Shown here piece by piece: positions 45,423-56,027 of a stretch of DNA of 64,000 nt. The position numbers were made by a program, and so were the translations under genes. Positions within the stretch are counted from its first letter, which is position 1. Every line of letters starts with the position of its first letter. Below the pieces are notes generated by a model that did not search any database, was not told the DNA's origin, and was given only the letters and a program-made list of their open reading frames with translations. This DNA is from Pseudaminobacter soli (ex Li et al. 2025) (lineage in GTDB: Bacteria; Pseudomonadota; Alphaproteobacteria; Rhizobiales; Rhizobiaceae), in contig NZ_PXYL01000003.1 in assembly GCF_003012705.1 (NCBI RefSeq), positions 1 through 64,000 of the forward strand, given 5' to 3'.

Positions 45423-45982
45423 CAGCCGACCTCTTTCAGTGCAAGCTTGAGCGAATTGAGTTTGGTTTTGAGCGATGTGTCGATCTGGCGCGAGCCCAGC
45501 TTCACGACGAGGCCGCCCAGAAGCGACGGGTCGACGGTGACCGTGATCGAGACATCCTTGCCGGCAACGCTCTTCAGCGCGGCCTTCAGTTCGGTTTGCT
45601 GGGCAGCGTTCAGTTCGTGCGCCGAGGCAACCTCGGCCGAAACCTCGCCGCGCTGCTCAGCGGCAATGGCGCGGAACGCCTTGATCATTCCCGGAAGCGC
45701 GAAGAGGCGACGGTTCTGCGCCACCACGCGGAGGAAATTGCCGACGAGACCGTCGATCTTCGCCTTGGCGGCGATGGCCTCGATGGCCTTCGCCTGTTCC
45801 TCGGCGGAGAACACGGGGCTCTTGATCATACGGGAGAGATCTTCGCTGCCTTCGAGCAGAGCCTCGAAGCGGCCGAGGTCGGATTCGACCTTGGCAACCT
45901 GCTTGGCGTCAGCCGCGAGGTCGTACAGCGAGGCCGCATAACGTTCAGCAACTGCGGAGATCGGCGAGCTAGACTGTGCCAC
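45422..45982 (-). CDS. atpH: ATP synthase F1 subunit delta
   Basis: This 186-aa stator subunit begins at GTG 45982 ([23 protein letters not shown]), the standard rhizobial AtpH N-terminus. The frame stays open upstream to 46186, but that part has no OSCP similarity. C-terminal [25 protein letters not shown] is the OSCP signature. First gene of the F1 operon. Confidence 0.93.
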   Translation of the reverse strand: MAQSSSPISAVAERYAASLYDLAADAKQVAKVESDLGRFEALLEGSEDLSRMIKSPVFSAEEQAKAIEAIAAKAKIDGLVGNFLRVVAQNRRLFALPGMIKAFRAIAAEQRGEVSAEVASAHELNAAQQTELKAALKSVAGKDVSITVTVDPSLLGGLVVKLGSRQIDTSLKTKLNSLKLALKEVG

Positions 45983-46119
45983 GGTCCGTCTTTTCTCTTG
46001 TCTGACAGGCCGGAAGATTCTGGGCGCGAGTCGGTAACTCTGGCTAAATCTTTGACCTTGCTGCGTTTTATCAATCGCAGAGACACAGCTGTCGTATCCC
46101 CCGATCGAAAGTCGATTGC

Positions 46120-46148
46120 CGTCTAGCACAGGCCTTTCAGAGTCGCAA
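46120..46148 (-). promoter_or_regulatory. Possible atpH promoter
   Basis: On the minus strand TTGCGA (46148-46143) and TAGACG (46125-46120) are 17 bp apart, with TG one base ahead of the -10. It lies about 137 bp upstream of the atpH start. The -10 is a weak match, so this is only a candidate. Confidence 0.3.
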
Positions 46149-46220
46149 CACGTTGAAGATGCGGCTTTCAGGCAGATTTGTCGCATCCTGGGGACATATG
46201 TCCCCGACGCGAAGCTCCGT

Positions 46221-46616
46221 TCAGGGGACCAAGCCGAAAGTGAAGGTCAACGGCAGGGCCCCGAGCACCAGCGCCACAAGCAGCCAAATCCAATTGTAAG
46301 GCTTGTTTCCATGATCGGAAAGCATGGAGATCATGCGGCCGAACGCCGTCAGAATCCACGAGAAGCCGAGCGCCATATAGAGCAGCGGTTGGGCCAGCAG
46401 GATGCAGCATAGGCCCAGGCCGAGATAGAAGCCGGACATGGTGGAGCGGGCTTCGGCAACCGCCTCGGGCTTTGTCTCGAAGGGCTGCAGGCGCAGGATG
46501 CGCAGCGAGATCCGTGGCAGGAACATGAGTATCAAGCCAAACAGCACGGTCACCACGGCGGAGGACCATGCCAGCCACTCACCCTGGCTCATCGGCCAGG
46601 GAAATTCGAATTCCAT
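46221..46616 (-). CDS. DUF4345-like small membrane protein
   Basis: This 131-aa protein has four predicted transmembrane helices. The conserved-looking block ARSTMSGFYLGLGLCC with FSWILTAFGRMISMLSDH resembles the DUF4345 family. Ribosome-binding site GGAGGGG just upstream of the ATG at 46616. Function is unknown. It lies between priA and atpH in the same orientation. Confidence 0.7.
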   Translation of the reverse strand: MEFEFPWPMSQGEWLAWSSAVVTVLFGLILMFLPRISLRILRLQPFETKPEAVAEARSTMSGFYLGLGLCCILLAQPLLYMALGFSWILTAFGRMISMLSDHGNKPYNWIWLLVALVLGALPLTFTFGLVP

Positions 46617-46878
46617 TTCGCCCCTCCAGAATCGCTAGCGGATCGCCGCGCGCATTCTATCGGCCAGCGGCCCGCGCGCCAGATGGAAAGCGTGCCCGGC
46701 GAAGCGAAATCTCACTCGGCCTTGCACGACTCTTTCTCGTTGGGGAGGCTCCCCAGGCAGCGACTGCGCGATTCTTTTCCTCGGCTCCATCACTTCGGCC
46801 AGGACGCGCCGGATAACGACGGTCTCCACGTCGGCTGAGTCGATGCAACCTGCCGGCCGAGATCGAAAAATTTGCTAA

Positions 46879-49083
46879 TCACAAGAAGCTCTGCGGGTCG
46901 ATGTCCACTTGCACCCGAATGGAGCCACGCACTTTCGGCCCTGCCGCCAGCATGGCCCGGATGAAGCCCTGCATGTCGCTGCGCCGTTCGCCCTGCACCA
47001 GGAGGCGGAAGCGGTGGCGACCTGCCACCAGCGCCAGCGGCGCTTCGGCCGGGCCGAGCACGTGGATGTCCTTGGCGTCCGGCGCGGCACGGCGCAGCTG
47101 GCGCGCATGACCTTCGGCCTCCGGTCGCGTGTCGGCGCTGACGATGATGCCGGCGAGCCGGCCGAAGGGCGGCAGGCCGCCGCGCTCGCGCTCCAGAATT
47201 TCGCGGTCGTAAAAGGCTTCGGCGTCGCCCGAGATGATCGCCTGCATCACCGGATGGCCGGGCTGATAGGTCTGCAGCAGGCCAAGAGATTTCTTGCCGG
47301 TTCGGCCGGCACGGCCCGTCACCTGGCTGAGCAGCTGGAAGGTCCGCTCGGCGGCGCGCGGGTCGCCATTGGCAAGGCCAAGGTCGGAATCGACCACTCC
47401 CACCAACGTCATGTTGGGAAAGTTGTGGCCCTTGGCCACCAGCTGCGTGCCGATGACGATATCGGCCTCGCCCTTGGCGATGGCTTCCAGCTCCAGCCTG
47501 AGTCGCTTGACGCCGCCCAGCATGTCGGACGACAGCACGATGGTGCGCGCATCAGGAAAATGCCCGACGACCTCTTCGGCGATTCGCTCCACGCCCGGGC
47601 CGCAGGCGACGAGATGGTCGAGCGTTCCGCATTCAGGGCAGGCTTCCGGCCGCTTCTCGTTGTGGCCGCAGTGATGGCAGATCAGCTGCCCGCGAAACCG
47701 GTGCTCCACCAGCCAGGCCGAGCAGGACGGGCACTGGAAGCGATGGCCGCACACGCGGCAGAGCGTCAAAGGCGCATAGCCGCGCCGATTGAGGAACAGC
47801 AGCGACTGCTCTCCCCTCTCCAACGTCTTCTGCATCTCCTCTATCAGCGCCGGAGACAAAAAGCCGCCGCGCGCAGGCGGGGCGCGGCGCAGGTCGATGG
47901 CCTTGATGTCGGGCAGCGCGGCTTCCGCGAAACGCGCCGCCAGCACCGAACGGGCGTAGCGCCCCTGCTCCGCGTTGACCCGGCTTTCCACCGAAGGCGT
48001 GGCCGAGGCCAGCACCACCGGAAAGCCGCCGATATGGCCGCGCACCACCGCCATGTCGCGGGCATTGTAGAAGACGCGGTCTTCCTGCTTGTAGGCAGGG
48101 TCGTGCTCTTCGTCGACGACGATCAGGCCGAGATCCTGGAACGGCAGGAACAGCGCTGAGCGCGCACCGGCCACCACGCGCACGCCGCCCTCGGCCACCT
48201 GCCGCCAGACGCGCTCGCGCTTGCGTGGCGCAAGATCGGAGTGCCACTCGCCCGGCTTCGCGCCGAAACGGTTCTGGAAGCGCTCGAGAAAAGCCTGGGT
48301 CAGCGCGATTTCCGGCAGCAGGATCAGCACCTGCTTGCCCCTTTCCAGCGCAGCAGCAACGGCCTCGAAATAGACTTCGGTCTTGCCCGAGCCGGTGACG
48401 CCGTCGAGCAGCGTGACGCTAAAGCTGTCGGCTTCTACCTTTTCGCGCAGCGTCTCGGCTGCGGCCTGCTGGTCTCCGGTGAGATCGGCCCGCGCAAATT
48501 CCGGATCGGGCGGCGCCACCACCGGGCGCGGCGGGATCATCACCGTCTCGAACACGCCCTGCGCCTTCATCCCGTCGATCACGGTGGAGGACACGCCGGC
48601 CGCATGCGCCAGGCCAGATCGCGTCCAGGCCATGCCGTCGGACGCCATTTCCAGCACGCGCCGGCGCGCATCGGTCACGCGGTCTGGCTCCGACCCGGTC
48701 AGCTGCAGGCCCTCCACCCAGGGCTCGGGATCGAAGGCTTCCGGCGCGCGCAGGATCATCCGCGCCACCATGCCGGGCGGCGACAGCGTGTAGGAGGCGA
48801 TCCAGTCGACGAAGCGGCGCATGGCCTCATCGACCGGCGGGCAGTCGAAGACATGCGAAATCTGCCGAAGCTTGCGTGCGTCCACCGCCTCGCCCGGCCC
48901 GTCCCAGACGATGCCTGCCACCTCGCGCGGCCCCAACGGCACACGGACGATGGAACCCGGAACCACGTTCATGTCTTCCGGTACGGCATAGCTGTAAGCG
49001 CGCTCGGCCGGCATCGGTACCAGCACGGGCACGATTGCAGCGGGTTTGAACAGGGCTATGGTTTCGGGCGAATCTTGCTTCAT
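46879..49083 (-). CDS. priA: Primosomal protein N' (replication restart helicase PriA)
   Basis: This 734-aa superfamily 2 helicase has Walker A GVTGSGKT near residue 225, the DEEH box (VVDEEHDP), and the zinc-binding cysteine cluster CRVCGH...CPSC...CHHCGH...CPECG that defines PriA. The N-terminal 3'-DNA-binding domain begins IVPVLVPMPAERAYSYAVP. It unwinds and reloads the replisome at stalled forks. No obvious terminator T-run follows. Confidence 0.95.
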   Translation of the reverse strand: MKQDSPETIALFKPAAIVPVLVPMPAERAYSYAVPEDMNVVPGSIVRVPLGPREVAGIVWDGPGEAVDARKLRQISHVFDCPPVDEAMRRFVDWIASYTLSPPGMVARMILRAPEAFDPEPWVEGLQLTGSEPDRVTDARRRVLEMASDGMAWTRSGLAHAAGVSSTVIDGMKAQGVFETVMIPPRPVVAPPDPEFARADLTGDQQAAAETLREKVEADSFSVTLLDGVTGSGKTEVYFEAVAAALERGKQVLILLPEIALTQAFLERFQNRFGAKPGEWHSDLAPRKRERVWRQVAEGGVRVVAGARSALFLPFQDLGLIVVDEEHDPAYKQEDRVFYNARDMAVVRGHIGGFPVVLASATPSVESRVNAEQGRYARSVLAARFAEAALPDIKAIDLRRAPPARGGFLSPALIEEMQKTLERGEQSLLFLNRRGYAPLTLCRVCGHRFQCPSCSAWLVEHRFRGQLICHHCGHNEKRPEACPECGTLDHLVACGPGVERIAEEVVGHFPDARTIVLSSDMLGGVKRLRLELEAIAKGEADIVIGTQLVAKGHNFPNMTLVGVVDSDLGLANGDPRAAERTFQLLSQVTGRAGRTGKKSLGLLQTYQPGHPVMQAIISGDAEAFYDREILERERGGLPPFGRLAGIIVSADTRPEAEGHARQLRRAAPDAKDIHVLGPAEAPLALVAGRHRFRLLVQGERRSDMQGFIRAMLAAGPKVRGSIRVQVDIDPQSFL

Positions 49084-49173
49084 GGCGCGTGACCTTGCCC
49101 TGAGATTAAGTTAGAGCAAAGGCCGAACAGGAAAGCGCCTCCCACGACGCGAAAATTGCCAAGGAGACATACA

Positions 49174-49827
49174 ATGAAGTTCTTCGTCGATACAGCCGAC
49201 GTCAAGGAGATCCGAGAGCTCAACGATCTCGGCCTGCTCGACGGCGTCACCACCAATCCGTCGCTGATTCTCAAGTCCGGCCGCAACATCGCCGACGTCA
49301 CCAAGGAAATCTGCGACATCGTCGACGGCCCGGTTTCGGCCGAGGTCACCGCCACCGAATTCTCCGAGATGATGAAGGAAGCGGCCGTCCTCTCCGAAAT
49401 CGCCGACAACATCTGCATCAAGGTGCCGCTGACGCTCGACGGCCTCAAGGCCTGCAAGGCGCTGACCTCGCAAGGCCGCATGGTCAATGTCACGCTGTGC
49501 TTCTCCGCCAACCAGGCGCTGCTGGCCGCCAAGGCCGGTGCCACCTTCATCTCGCCCTTCATCGGCCGTCTAGACGACATGGGCTTCGACGGCATGGAAG
49601 TGATCGCCGAGATCCGCCAGATCTATGACAATTACGGCTTCGACACCGAGATCCTGGCGGCCTCGATCCGCACCGTCGACCACGTCAAGCGCGCGGCCCT
49701 GATCGGCGCCGACGTCGCCACCATTCCGCCGGCAACGCTGAAGGCGCTGGTCAAGCACCCGCTGACCGACAAGGGCCTTGAAATGTTCCTGGCCGACTGG
49801 GCCAAGACCGGTCAGAAGATCGCCTGA
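49174..49827 (+). CDS. tal: Small (TalC-type) transaldolase / fructose-6-phosphate aldolase-like
   Basis: This 217-aa TIM-barrel enzyme of the short transaldolase class starts [13 protein letters not shown]. Schiff-base lysine is K83 in NICIKVPLT. It acts in the pentose phosphate pathway, or as F6P aldolase. An in-frame ATG at 49156 exists, but AAGGAG precedes the ATG at 49174. It is transcribed opposite to both neighbours and its stop (49827) abuts the extended tail of the ATPase gene. Confidence 0.93.
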   Translation: MKFFVDTADVKEIRELNDLGLLDGVTTNPSLILKSGRNIADVTKEICDIVDGPVSAEVTATEFSEMMKEAAVLSEIADNICIKVPLTLDGLKACKALTSQGRMVNVTLCFSANQALLAAKAGATFISPFIGRLDDMGFDGMEVIAEIRQIYDNYGFDTEILAASIRTVDHVKRAALIGADVATIPPATLKALVKHPLTDKGLEMFLADWAKTGQKIA

Positions 49828-49907
49828 TCAATCATCTCGGCCGGCGGGATAAAGCCCCGTCGGCCGCATGCCCTCGATCGTCGTCGCCCCGTCGACACGA
49901 ATGACGG

Positions 49908-50963
49908 TCAGGGCCCGCGCCCCGGTGCGCTCCCTGCCAACCCCGCCAGATCGCGCGAATGCGTCACCACCCATAGCTGGGTGCGCTCGGCAGCCTTCGC
50001 AATCATGTCCGCCAGCGCCGGCAGCATCTGCGGATGCAGGCTGGCTTCCGGCTCGTTGAGCGCAATGAGCCTCGGCAGGCGATAGGACATCAGCGCGCCC
50101 GCAAGCGCCAGGAAGCGTATCTGCCCGTCAGACAATTCCTCCGGCCGGAACAGGCGCTGCGGAAATTCCGGTATCCTCAGCCCATAGCCCGCCGCTTCGC
50201 CGGGAACCGGCACTTCAAGCCTGGCACCACCCAACGCATCCGCGATCGAACGGTCGAGATCGACCGTGTCCCGCCGGATATGGACAAGCGTCGCGAACAC
50301 CGCGGCGAGATTGCCGCCATCCTCGTCGAGCAGTGGCGAGGTCACCGCGAGCGCTGGCCGGCGGGCTGGCGAATCGCGGTCGGTTCGGAAACCGTGATAG
50401 AACCGCCAGCTCTGCACGGCCGCGCGCATGTCGCCGGCTTCCGGATAGCGGCCGGACGCGCCGAGCGCCGCGAGCGCCGTTTCCGAGTTCAGCATGCGCA
50501 CCGGATGCTCCACGCGCCGCCCGTCGTCGTCGCGCGCAAACACTGCCGGGCCCCGCCGCGTCATCATCTCCACCGGCCGCCGGCCGGCTTCCAGAACAAG
50601 CGTCTCTTCCTTGATGTGCGGCTCGAAGGCAAAGCCTGCCGAGGCGGGCGGCGGCAGACCAATCTCGATCTCATAGGAGGACTTTATCGCCGTCTCGTCG
50701 TCCTCGAAATCGGCGCGCAGGATGACACGCACCGGCTGGCCGGCGCGGCGGGTGCCCGACCAGAGTGCGGACTGCATGCCGCCCTCGCGCGCGATCTCGT
50801 TGGCGAGCGTGCCGTCGGCAGCTGCCTTGATGAGTTGCAGGGCGCGGTAGAGGTTGGATTTGCCGACGCCGTTTTCGCCGACGAACAACCCGACCTGGCC
50901 GAGGTCGAGCCGGATCGATTTCAGCGAGCGATAGCCGGCAGCGGTGAGGGAAGTCAGTCGCAT
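49908..50963 (-). pseudogene. AAA/RecF-like ATP-binding protein with an apparent C-terminal frameshift
   Basis: This 351-aa SMC/ABC-class ATPase (OLD/RecF-like, DUF-type) has Walker A GENGVGKS at 29-36, a signature-like LSDGQIRFLALAGAL, and LNEPEASLHPQM. The annotated frame ends at 49908 with a short odd tail (SAPGRGP). Reading the other frame from about 49921 gives ERTGARALTVIRVDGATTI...GRDD, a family-like C-terminus, and reaches a TGA at 49828, one base from the tal stop. This is best explained by a 1-nt loss near 49921-49926. The core ATPase motifs are intact, so the product may still work. The frameshift could also be a sequencing error. Confidence 0.7.
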
Positions 50964-51015
50964 GGCGCGACCATAGAGCGATTCCGGCCCCGCGTCAGGG
51001 CCGGATCGCGGGGGA

Positions 51016-51585
51016 TCAGTGCGGCCGCGACAGGTCCTGCGCGATCGCAAGCCTCAAGAGTTCGGCCAGTTCGCGCGCGGCGCGATCCTCGGCATTGATA
51101 CGGGCGCGCAAGGCAGCGAACTCCTGGCGCGGAATGTCGAAGGCGGAAGCGATTTCGCGCTTGCCGATGGAAACGACCTTGTCGGTGCCGATCTCCTTCA
51201 GCGTGTAGTGCGAGGTGATCGCGATGGTCGCCGCCGTCGGCTCGTCCTCGGTCACACGCTGCACGATCGCCGAAGCCGTCTCACGCTCGGTAATGTCCAG
51301 ATCGAGCGAATAGAGCGGATTTGCCGGCTGGCCGGCCCCGCCATTGAGCCCGAAGATCAGGTGATTGCGCACCTGCTGGGCATACCGCGTCTTCACCGGC
51401 TTGATCTCGATCGCGCGCAGCCCCGTCGTTGCCACGGCGGGCACGCCCGGCGCCACCGGCGCGGTGGAATAGAGCGGACGCACGGTGCAGGCGGAAGCGG
51501 CGGCCGCGGCCAGCAGGACGCCGGCCAGGGCAAGGTTGCGAGAGCGTTGGAACCGGGACTTCCGCGTCTGGTCAGGCAACGACAT
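51016..51585 (-). CDS. lptE: LptE, LPS-assembly lipoprotein
   Basis: This 189-aa outer-membrane lipoprotein has a signal peptide and lipobox ASAC with Cys33, followed by CTVRPLYS, the typical LptE mature start. It assists LptD in inserting LPS. It starts inside the leuS end (14-bp overlap), so the two are cotranscribed, as in other rhizobia. Confidence 0.9.
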   Translation of the reverse strand: MSLPDQTRKSRFQRSRNLALAGVLLAAAAASACTVRPLYSTAPVAPGVPAVATTGLRAIEIKPVKTRYAQQVRNHLIFGLNGGAGQPANPLYSLDLDITERETASAIVQRVTEDEPTAATIAITSHYTLKEIGTDKVVSIGKREIASAFDIPRQEFAALRARINAEDRAARELAELLRLAIAQDLSRPH

Positions 51586-54193
51586 TGACGATCCTTTGCG
51601 GCACGACGATCACCTTGCGCGGCGCCTTCCCTTCGAGGGCCTTCTGGACGGACTCGAGCGCCAGTGCCGCCTTTTCGACGGCAACTTGATCTGCGTCGCG
51701 GGCGATTGTCAAATCCCCGCGCTTCTTGCCGTTGACCTGCACCGGATAGGTGAACTCGTTGTCCACTACCAGCGCCGGGTCGAACTGCGGCCACGGCCGC
51801 TCGGCCACCAGATCGGTACCGCCAAGCGTCGCCCAGCCTTCCTCGGCCAGGTGCGGCATGAAGGGGCCGACGAGATGCACGAGGATCTCGACCGCTTCGC
51901 GGGTCGCACCCTTCAGCGCGTCGTCACCCTTGCCCTCGGCGATCTCGCCCACCGGGCCCGACAGCGCGTTGGAAAGCTCGTAGATGCGGGCAATCGCACG
52001 GTTGAAGGCGAGCTTCTCGATGTCCTCGCCGACCGCCTTCAGCGCCTTGTGCGCTGCCTTCGACACGGCTCCCGCCGCGCCTTCGCCGGAGGATGCAGGC
52101 TTCACGCCAGCCAGCGATTCGCCTGCCATGGAGATGATGCGCCACACGCGCTGCACGAAGCGATGCGCGCCGGCGGCGCCGTCGTCGGTCCATTCCACGT
52201 CGCGCTCGGGCGGCGAGTCAGACAGCATGAACCAGCGCGCGGTGTCGGCGCCGTAGCCGTCGGTGATCTCTTCCGGGCTCACCGTGTTCTTCTTGGACTT
52301 CGACATCTTCTCGAGCGCGCCGATCGAAGCCGGCTTGCCGGTCGCGATCTCGATGGCGGTGCGCTCCGTGCCGTCGGTGTCCAGACGCACCTCGGTCGGT
52401 GCCAGCCAGCGGCCGTCGGCGGCCTTGTAGGTCTCGTGAACCACCATGCCCTGCGTGAACAGGCCCTTGAACGGCTCGGCGAGGTCGAGGTGGCCGGTCT
52501 CGCGCATGGCGCGGGTGAAGAAGCGCGAATAGAGCAGGTGCAGGATCGCGTGCTCGATGCCGCCGATATACTGGTCCACAGGCAGCCAGTCATTGGCGGC
52601 CTTGGGGTCGGTCGGCTCGTTTTCCCACGGCGCGGTGAAGCGGGCGAAATACCACGACGAATCGACGAAAGTGTCCATCGTGTCGGTCTCGCGGCGCGCA
52701 TCCTTGCCGCATTTCGGGCACGTCACATGGCGCCAGCTGGCATGGCGGTCGAGCGGGTTGCCCGGCTTGTCGAAGTCGATGTCGTCGGGCAGCTTCACCG
52801 GCAGGTCGGCACGCGGCACCGGCACGGTGCCGCAGTCGTCGCAGTGGATCATCGGGATCGGGCAGCCCCAGTAGCGCTGGCGCGAAATGCCCCAGTCGCG
52901 CAGGCGGAACTGCACCTTGCGCTCGCCCACCGGGCGGTTGCCGATGGTCTGCTCGCCGAGACGGTTGGCGACATCCTCGAACGCCTGCTTGGGCGTCATG
53001 CCGTCGAGAAAGCGCGAATTGATCATCACGCCGTCGTCGGTATAGGCCTCTTCGGTGACCTGGAAGGTGGCCGCATCCGCGCCTTCCGGCATCACCACCG
53101 GCACGACCGGCAGGCCGTATTTGTTGGCGAAGTCGAGGTCGCGCTGGTCGCCCGAAGGGCAGCCGAAGATCGCGCCCGTGCCGTATTCCATCAGCACGAA
53201 GTTGGCGACATAGACCGGCAGCGTCCAGCTGTCGTCGAAGGGGTGGACGACGCGGATGCCGGTGTCAAAACCCTTCTTCTCGGCGGTTTCGAGAACCGCC
53301 ACCGAGGTGCCCATGTGGTGCACTTCCTCGATGAAGGCGGCAAGCTCGGGGTTCTTCTCGGCGGCCTTCTTGGCCAGCGGGTGGTCGGCGGCAACCGCCA
53401 TGAAGGAAGCGCCGAAGATCGTGTCCGGGCGCGTCGTATAGACTTCCAGCTCGGTCTCGCCGTTCGGCGCGGTGCCGTCGGCAATCGCCCAGCGGAGCAG
53501 CAGGCCCTCGGAGCGGCCGATCCAGTTGGACTGCATGGTGCGGACCTTCTCGGGCCACTCGGTCAGTCCTTCGAGCGAATCGAGCAGATCCTGCGCGAAG
53601 TCTGTGATCTTGAAGAACCACTGGGTCAGCTCGCGCTGTTCGACCAGCGCGCCCGAGCGCCAGCCGCGACCGTCGATGACCTGCTCGTTGGCAAGCACCG
53701 TCATGTCGACCGGATCCCAGTTGACCTTGGACGACTTGCGCGTGACCAGCCCCTTCTCGACCATGTCGAGGAACAGCATCTGCTGGCGGTGGTAGTAGTC
53801 GACGTCGCAGGTGGCGAATTCGCGGCTCCAGTCGATCGACAGGCCCATCACCTTCAGCTGCGCGCGCATCGTGGCGATGTTGTCGTAAGTCCAGTCCTTG
53901 GGGTGGACCTTGTTCTGCATCGCGGCGTTCTCGGCCGGCATGCCGAAGGCGTCCCAGCCCATCGGGTGCAGAACGTTGAAACCCTTGGCGCGCTTGTAGC
54001 GGGCCACCACGTCGCCCATCGTGTAGTTGCGGGTATGACCGATGTGGATGCGTCCCGACGGATAGGGGAACATCTCAAGCACGTAGTACTTCGGGCGCGG
54101 GTCGTCGTTCTTCGTTTCGAAGAGCTTCTTTGCATCCCAGGCCTTCTGCCATTTGGGCTCGGATGCGCGCGGATTGTATCGTTCGGTTGCCAT
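51572..54193 (-). CDS. leuS: Leucyl-tRNA synthetase
   Basis: This 873-aa class Ia synthetase has a HIGH motif at 50-53 ([12 protein letters not shown]), KMSKS near residue 630 ([10 protein letters not shown]), a CP1 editing domain (~220-420) and C-terminal anticodon-binding region. The frame runs upstream to 54604, but the ATG at 54193 gives the family start [13 protein letters not shown]. It charges tRNA-Leu. Confidence 0.96.
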   Translation of the reverse strand: MATERYNPRASEPKWQKAWDAKKLFETKNDDPRPKYYVLEMFPYPSGRIHIGHTRNYTMGDVVARYKRAKGFNVLHPMGWDAFGMPAENAAMQNKVHPKDWTYDNIATMRAQLKVMGLSIDWSREFATCDVDYYHRQQMLFLDMVEKGLVTRKSSKVNWDPVDMTVLANEQVIDGRGWRSGALVEQRELTQWFFKITDFAQDLLDSLEGLTEWPEKVRTMQSNWIGRSEGLLLRWAIADGTAPNGETELEVYTTRPDTIFGASFMAVAADHPLAKKAAEKNPELAAFIEEVHHMGTSVAVLETAEKKGFDTGIRVVHPFDDSWTLPVYVANFVLMEYGTGAIFGCPSGDQRDLDFANKYGLPVVPVVMPEGADAATFQVTEEAYTDDGVMINSRFLDGMTPKQAFEDVANRLGEQTIGNRPVGERKVQFRLRDWGISRQRYWGCPIPMIHCDDCGTVPVPRADLPVKLPDDIDFDKPGNPLDRHASWRHVTCPKCGKDARRETDTMDTFVDSSWYFARFTAPWENEPTDPKAANDWLPVDQYIGGIEHAILHLLYSRFFTRAMRETGHLDLAEPFKGLFTQGMVVHETYKAADGRWLAPTEVRLDTDGTERTAIEIATGKPASIGALEKMSKSKKNTVSPEEITDGYGADTARWFMLSDSPPERDVEWTDDGAAGAHRFVQRVWRIISMAGESLAGVKPASSGEGAAGAVSKAAHKALKAVGEDIEKLAFNRAIARIYELSNALSGPVGEIAEGKGDDALKGATREAVEILVHLVGPFMPHLAEEGWATLGGTDLVAERPWPQFDPALVVDNEFTYPVQVNGKKRGDLTIARDADQVAVEKAALALESVQKALEGKAPRKVIVVPQRIVNVVA

Positions 54194-54335
54194 CGGATGT
54201 TTTTCACTTAAAAGCGTGCATGGAACCGGGGCGAAAACCCGCGGTTCAGGAAATCGTCGTGGGTGTTCATCATGGATTCCCCAACCCGTCAACACCAGCA
54301 GGCGTCGGGCGGGCAAAAAGCAGCAGGGCCAGGGC

Positions 54336-54998
54336 ATGGAAAAGTCGGTCGAACAGCTTCTTGAGGTCAGGCGCAAGATCGCCGCTGCCGAGCTTGAGGC
54401 GGACCGCCCGGAAGGCGCGGCAACGCTGGTCGCGGTGTCGAAAACCTTCGAGGCAGACGCCATCCGCCCGGTGCTCGAGGCCGGCCAGCGCGTCTTCGGC
54501 GAGAACCGCGTGCAGGAGGCGCAGGGCAAGTGGCCAGCGCTGAAGCAGGAATTTGCTGGCATCGAGCTGCATCTCATCGGCCCGCTGCAGTCCAACAAGG
54601 CCAAGGAAGCGGTTCAGCTGTTCGACGTCATCGAGACGGTCGACCGCGAGAAGATCGCCGCCGAGCTGGCCAAGGAGATTGTCAGGCAAGGCCGCGCACC
54701 AAAGCTCTATGTGCAGGTGAATACCGGCTCCGAGCCGCAGAAGGCTGGCATCGAGCCGCGCGAGGCGGTGGCGTTCGTCAAGCGCTGCCGCGAGGTTCAC
54801 AATCTCGCGATTGAGGGCCTCATGTGCATCCCGCCGGTGGACGAAAACCCCGGCCCGCATTTCGCGCTGCTCGAAAAGCTGGCGCGGCAGGCTGGCGTCG
54901 AAAAGCTGTCGATGGGCATGTCGAGCGATTACGAGACGGCGGTCGCCTTCGGCGCAACCAGCGTTCGCGTCGGCTCGGCGATCTTCGGGGCGCGGTGA
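54336..54998 (+). CDS. yggS: YggS/PLPBP-family PLP-homeostasis protein
   Basis: This 220-aa PLP-binding TIM-barrel protein has PLP lysine K36 in TLVAVSKTF, plus [11 protein letters not shown] and [11 protein letters not shown], both family hallmarks. It regulates pyridoxal phosphate and amino-acid balance. The frame starts earlier (54153), but ATG 54336 follows AGGG and gives the normal length. Divergent from leuS. Confidence 0.93.
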   Translation: MEKSVEQLLEVRRKIAAAELEADRPEGAATLVAVSKTFEADAIRPVLEAGQRVFGENRVQEAQGKWPALKQEFAGIELHLIGPLQSNKAKEAVQLFDVIETVDREKIAAELAKEIVRQGRAPKLYVQVNTGSEPQKAGIEPREAVAFVKRCREVHNLAIEGLMCIPPVDENPGPHFALLEKLARQAGVEKLSMGMSSDYETAVAFGATSVRVGSAIFGAR

Positions 54999-55004
54999 CG
55001 CCCC

Positions 55005-55913
55005 TCAGCCCAGCGTAACGTTCTCAGACAGAAAATCGAGGAACGCGCGCACCCGCGCCGGCAAATATTTACCCTGGCCGACATAGATCGCGTGGGTGGC
55101 TTCCTCGTCGCCCGGATTGAACTCCTCCAGGATCGGCACCAGCCGGCCGGCGGCGATGTCGGGGTCGACATGCCAGCGCGCCAGGCGGGCGATGCCCGCG
55201 CCGGCAATCGCCATGCGCCGCATCGCTTCGCCATCGCTAACCACCACATTGCCGTTCGTCGGCACAATGACGCTCGCGCCGTTCGTATCCACGAAGGGCC
55301 AGCCATTGACGTGGCGCAGAAAGCCGAACTCCAGGCGCTCATGCGCGTCCAGATCGGCCGGAACCTTTGGAATGCCGCGGCGCTCCAGATAATCGGGTGC
55401 CGCCACCAGGACCATGCGGCTTTGCCCGAGCTTGCGCGCGACCAGGCTCGAATCGCTCAGCGGACCTGCCCGAATGGCCACGTCGGCGCGTTCCTCCATC
55501 AGGTCGATCACGTCGTCCGTCAGCACCACGTCGACGGATATCTCCGGATAGAGCTCAAAGAACCGCGCCACCAAACCGATCAGGCGGTGCTGGCCGAACG
55601 GCACATAGCTGTTGACCCGCAGCCTTCCACGCGGTGCCGCCCCGGACGCCGCCTCACGTTCCGCAGCCGACATGTCGGCCAGGATGCGCACGGCACTTGC
55701 ATGGAACGCCACGCCTTCGGGCGTCAGCATGATCTTGCGCGTGGAGCGGCTGAGCAGCCGGGCTCCCAGCCGCGCCTCAAGCCGGGCGACGAGCTTGCTC
55801 ACCGCCGAGGGCGTCATGCGCAGCGCCCGGGCGGCGGCCGAGAAGCTGCCCGCCTCGATCACGCGGACGAACACTTCCATCTCGCCGGAGCGGTTGATAT
55901 CGGGCCTCGCCAT
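55005..55913 (-). CDS. LysR-family transcriptional regulator
   Basis: This 302-aa regulator has an N-terminal HTH (residues ~12-70, AGSFSAAARALRMTPSAVSKLVARLE) and a periplasmic-binding-fold effector domain. It most resembles the PtxR/CrgA-like group. Start at 55913 is chosen over 55961. It is divergent from the MFS transporter, its likely target. Confidence 0.9.
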   Translation of the reverse strand: MARPDINRSGEMEVFVRVIEAGSFSAAARALRMTPSAVSKLVARLEARLGARLLSRSTRKIMLTPEGVAFHASAVRILADMSAAEREAASGAAPRGRLRVNSYVPFGQHRLIGLVARFFELYPEISVDVVLTDDVIDLMEERADVAIRAGPLSDSSLVARKLGQSRMVLVAAPDYLERRGIPKVPADLDAHERLEFGFLRHVNGWPFVDTNGASVIVPTNGNVVVSDGEAMRRMAIAGAGIARLARWHVDPDIAAGRLVPILEEFNPGDEEATHAIYVGQGKYLPARVRAFLDFLSENVTLG

Positions 55914-56027
55914 TCGTGAATCTATTTCACAGAAAATGTTCCTTCCGCAAGGCTGGTTCACAATGGTTCGGCTGACGATCTATACCCACGGCGCCGGCTA
56001 GTGGCGTCGATCATCGCTGGAGCAATC

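Noticed and set aside
46741-46755. TGGGGA-GGC-TCCCCA hairpin downstream of priA
   Set aside because: Six-base stem with a 3-nt loop and no T-tract, so not supported as a terminator.
51485-54211. A 908-codon open frame on the plus strand opposite leuS
   Set aside because: It is antisense to a full-length, motif-complete LeuS, has His/Arg/Gly-rich composition with no domain, and is explained by GC-rich codon bias.
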